Part shown: one piece after another, positions 61,122 to 64,000 of the stretch
How the letters are laid out: each line of letters starts with the position of its first letter
How positions within the stretch are numbered: the stretch's first letter is position 1
NCBI GenBank assembly: GCA_022606135.1
Contig: JABYQN010000001.1
Coordinates: 1,984,001 to 2,048,000, forward strand
Origin: Fomes fomentarius
Taxonomy: Eukaryota > Basidiomycota > Agaricomycetes > Polyporales > Polyporaceae
Length of the DNA: 64,000 nucleotides
Reading direction: 5' to 3'
Translations under genes and position numbers: made by a program
Notes under the pieces: generated by a model
Seen by the model: the letters and a program-made list of their open reading frames with translations, nothing else
Databases searched by the model: none
Told to the model about the DNA's origin: nothing

Positions 61122-61341
61122 GGTGGACGAAGTCTTCGAGTTCCAGCCACGGACGAGAGACCTGCAGGCAGAATCGGTGGCACTGGCACTGGCACTGTGC
61201 AGAAAGAGTGTGCATGTAGACGCCCATCACGGACTTCGACCCACCGGCGCCTAACAACTTCCAACCTTGTCCTGAACTCCTCGCCGCTCGGTCACTGTCA
61301 GTCATCAGACATTTCTCTGTACCTGTCTCAACCCCGTCATC

Positions 61342-62620
61342 ATGTCTACGAGCAAAGCAGAAGGGCGGCGCGAAGAAGCGCTTGCCAAGCAGCGCAACCA
61401 GATGCGCGAGGACTTCGAGCGACAGAAGCAGACCCTCATCCAGGAGACGGAGAAGGCCCGCCCGTCTTCGAACCGTTTCGTTGGCCAGAATGACTCTATG
61501 GAGGACACGCTCAAGAAGAGCACCGTTGGTCTCGTCCGTCTGGAGGACTTCCAGCAGCGCCGGAAGGAGCTGGAGGAGGCGAAGGCCCGTGAGGCTGCAC
61601 GCACGAGCGAACTGAAGTATGTCAGGGATTCTTACAGCAGTGCGCCGGTTACACTATGCGTTTGACCGATCGCTCACAGGAAGTGGAGGGGTTGTTTAGG
61701 GAAGAAAAGAAGCTGAAGAAGCGCAAGAAGACCGCTAAAGCCACTCTTTCTTTTGCCCTCGACGACGACGAGGGCGACGAGAGCGGGAATGCGTCGCAGA
61801 ACGGCGACGAGCCACCGGTCAAACGACCCAAGTCGCGCAAAAATCCCGAGGTCGACACCTCCTTCCTACCTGACCGGGAACGGGAAGAGGCCGAACGCCG
61901 TGAGCGCGAGCAGCTCCGGCAAGAGTGGCTCCGCAAGCAAGAGGAACTCAAGGCTGAAGATATCGAGATCACGTACTCGTACTGGGACGGGAGCGGACAC
62001 CGCAAGAGCGTGATGGTAGGTTTATTGGCTATTGAATGCTTGCGTGGCGGGCCTGACCACGTAGATACATGTATGCGGAACACCCATCCTGGTCACATAG
62101 TGCAAGAAGGGCGACACCATCACCACGTTCCTCGAGAAGTGTCGTCAGCAGTTCCCAGAACTCCGCGGCGTGAGCGTAGACAATCTGATGTATGTGAAGG
62201 TATGCGTCTAACAAACTCATGCACTGGAACCTTGACCTCAATTTACCTGCAGGAGGACCTGATCATTCCGGGCGTACGTCAGTATAACTACTAGGTTCTG
62301 TGCACATTCTCATGCCATCCAAACAGCATCACACCTTTTACGACTTCATCGTTAACAAGGCACGCGGAAAGTCCGGTCCTTTATTCAACTTTGACGTCCA
62401 TGACGACGTCCGTCTCTTGGCGGACGCATCAGTCGAAAAGGACGAGTCCCATGCTGGCAAGGTTGTGGAAAGAAGCTGGTACCAGCGGAACAAGCATATA
62501 TTCCCTGCGTCGAGATGGGAGGTACGTGTACTGATGCTCCTCATGTTGCACCCGCTCTGAAGTGTTGTGTGATAGGTTTACGACCCGGACAGAGATTACG
62601 GACAGTATACCATTGCATAA
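61342..62620 (+). CDS. XAP5/FAM50 family nuclear protein
   Basis: XAP5 proteins are conserved nuclear factors linked to chromatin and spliceosome function. Six exons, 61342-61620, 61680-62015, 62101-62199, 62253-62273, 62327-62521 and 62576-62620, give 324 residues. The N-terminal half is charged and helical ([40 protein letters not shown] with acidic DDDEGDE). The C-terminal domain is unmistakable: [70 protein letters not shown] and [16 protein letters not shown]. The fourth exon is a 21-nt microexon. About average length for the family. Confidence 0.93.
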
Positions 62621-62885
62621 TTGCTTGTGATTCATGTCCCTATGCTTAGATGTATGTCTGTGCAAATTATCGCTGAGCTTGATAACCAAGCGTAATCGGA
62701 AATGTTGACCAAGGTACTGGAGTTGAGTTGTACATACTACATAGAGCAGTATGAGGGCACATGCCATTGCCAATAACAGCAACGGCACCTTCGGGCGCTT
62801 ATATTTCCGCTTTCGTCCACCATCGACTCTGAGCCTCAAGCTCCCCATCTTTTGCTACAGGTCAATCTGATCAACAGAAAAGGTC

Positions 62886-63847
62886 ATGTCAGGCACTGGA
62901 CCTCGAGAGAGTATCTTCCCAACGCGGATGGCCCTCACCAACACGAAGCTCCGTCTCAAAGGAGCACAGACGGGTCACTCCCTTCTCGCCAAGAAGCGCG
63001 ATGCCCTCACTACCCGTTTCCGGGCTATCCTCCGCCGGGTAGACGAAGTGCGTTACCTCTTAGCTCTGCTATGATTTTGACTATGGGTTCGACCGACGAT
63101 CATGCTTGACGTTCGCAGGCGAAGCGGAAGATGGGCCGCGTGATGCAGCTCGCGTCGTTCTCCCTCGCAGAAGTCACCTACGCCACGGGCGATATCTCGT
63201 ATCTCGTGCAGGAGCAGGCCAAGTCGGCGTCTTTCAAGGTCAAGGCGAAGCAGGAGAATGTATCGGGTGTCGTCCTCCCTGCGTTTGAGGTGGAGCGGGT
63301 ACCAGGCTTGGGTGCGTTCAAGCCTGTCTCTCTCGTGTTCCCTCTCTCACACTCGCATCCGACCATCTGTACAGACTTCAACCTCACTGGTCTTGGTCGT
63401 GGGGGCCAGCAAGTGTTGCGCGCAAAGGAAGTCTATGCAAAGGCTGTGGAAACACTGGTCGAGCTCGCATCCCTGCAGACGGCGTTCATGATCCTCGATG
63501 AGGTCATTCGTGCTACCAATCGTCGTGTAAATGCCATCGAACACGTCGTCATCCCTCGGTTGGAGAACACGATCAAGTATATCATCAGTGAGCTAGATGA
63601 AATGGACAGAGAAGAGTTCTTCCGGTGAGCGCCAGCCACTCTTACATCTCCTGCGGTCGATGTTGTTTGCCAATACCAATTGCTGCGTAGTTTGAAGAAG
63701 GTCCAGGGGAAAAAGAAACGCGACGCTGAGGTAGCAGATGCAGTCAGGAAAGCTCTGGGTCCTACAGAAACTGTTCCAGAAGTGCCTGATTTGGCCGGCG
63801 GAGGAGGCGACCTCTTGGGCAGCAAGGATGAAGACGTCATCTTTTGA
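62886..63847 (+). CDS. VMA8: V-type ATPase subunit D
   Basis: Subunit D forms the central rotor shaft of the V1 sector that couples ATP hydrolysis to proton pumping in vacuoles and endosomes. Four exons, 62886-63047, 63119-63311, 63375-63624 and 63691-63847, give 253 residues. Motifs: [100 protein letters not shown] and [20 protein letters not shown]. These are the paired coiled-coil ends of the shaft. The C-terminus is a short Gly/Asp-rich tail ([16 protein letters not shown]). The gene is complete inside the window. Confidence 0.95.
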
Positions 63848-64000
63848 GCTTTGACCACACACATGTCTTAACGTACGGACGCTCTTCCATGTTTTACGAC
63901 GTCAGATACGATACCCATCGTCTTGTACAATACAACAAGTGCATGACTATCTCGAACCCTGCTGATGGATCCGATTTTCTGGAAGGCACTCCACACTGCA
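63848..64000. other. Window end, VMA8 3' flank
   Basis: Only 153 bases remain after the VMA8 stop. I see no further gene start. Confidence 0.5.

Overview
The window is nuclear DNA from a filamentous basidiomycete, most likely an Agaricomycete and possibly Polyporales. Genes are packed closely on both strands and are cut by many 36-90 nt introns with GT..AG ends and CTNAC-like branch points. The order-level guess comes from overall style and recalled homologues, not from a search. Exon boundaries below were derived by reading frames and splice signals by eye. Where the exons were summed, they gave an uninterrupted frame from start to stop.

Layout, left to right: the 3' part of a GID4/VID24 degron receptor (1-1572); a Yck-type casein kinase I (2137-4289); a 1,679-residue JmjC protein on the minus strand (4829-10487); a Zip3/RNF212-like meiotic RING protein (10931-12452); a single-pass LEA2-like membrane protein (12966-14216); a DUF726/TMCO4-type hydrolase (14504-16387, minus); and the mitochondrial i-AAA protease YME1 (16949-20687). 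A GC-rich stretch of about 4.5 kb follows in which I find no convincing gene (20688-25220). Next come a 74-residue cysteine-rich protein (25221-25550) and the XPD/RAD3 helicase (25680-29340, minus), which shares a short divergent promoter containing a CRE-like palindrome with a mitochondrial TPR protein (29539-31131).

The most unusual part is 31.2-40.0 kb. Two copies of a small kinase-like gene lie in inverted orientation, with about 6.6 kb holding an LRR gene and LUC7 between them. About 1,090 bp of each arm is almost identical (I saw one substitution). The homology then drops abruptly to a clearly diverged flank within the last exon. That diverged flank in the right arm carries a 607-bp TA-flanked terminal-inverted-repeat element. 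This looks like an old inverted duplication whose middle was recently homogenised by gene conversion, and whose right copy has lost its normal C-terminus.

From 40 kb on: mitochondrial AsnRS (NARS2), a J-domain/ankyrin/RG-rich protein (minus), BCS1, the BUD23 rRNA methyltransferase (minus), a secreted-type S33 (TAP-like) hydrolase, a large Ser/Pro-rich protein with an unassigned conserved core (minus), the TRAPP subunit BET3, mitochondrial ribosomal protein uS13m (minus), a XAP5/FAM50 protein and the V-ATPase subunit D (VMA8). Most genes are housekeeping. Several serve mitochondria: YME1, the TPR protein, NARS2, BCS1 and uS13m. I saw no rRNA, tRNA, CRISPR array or intact autonomous transposon.
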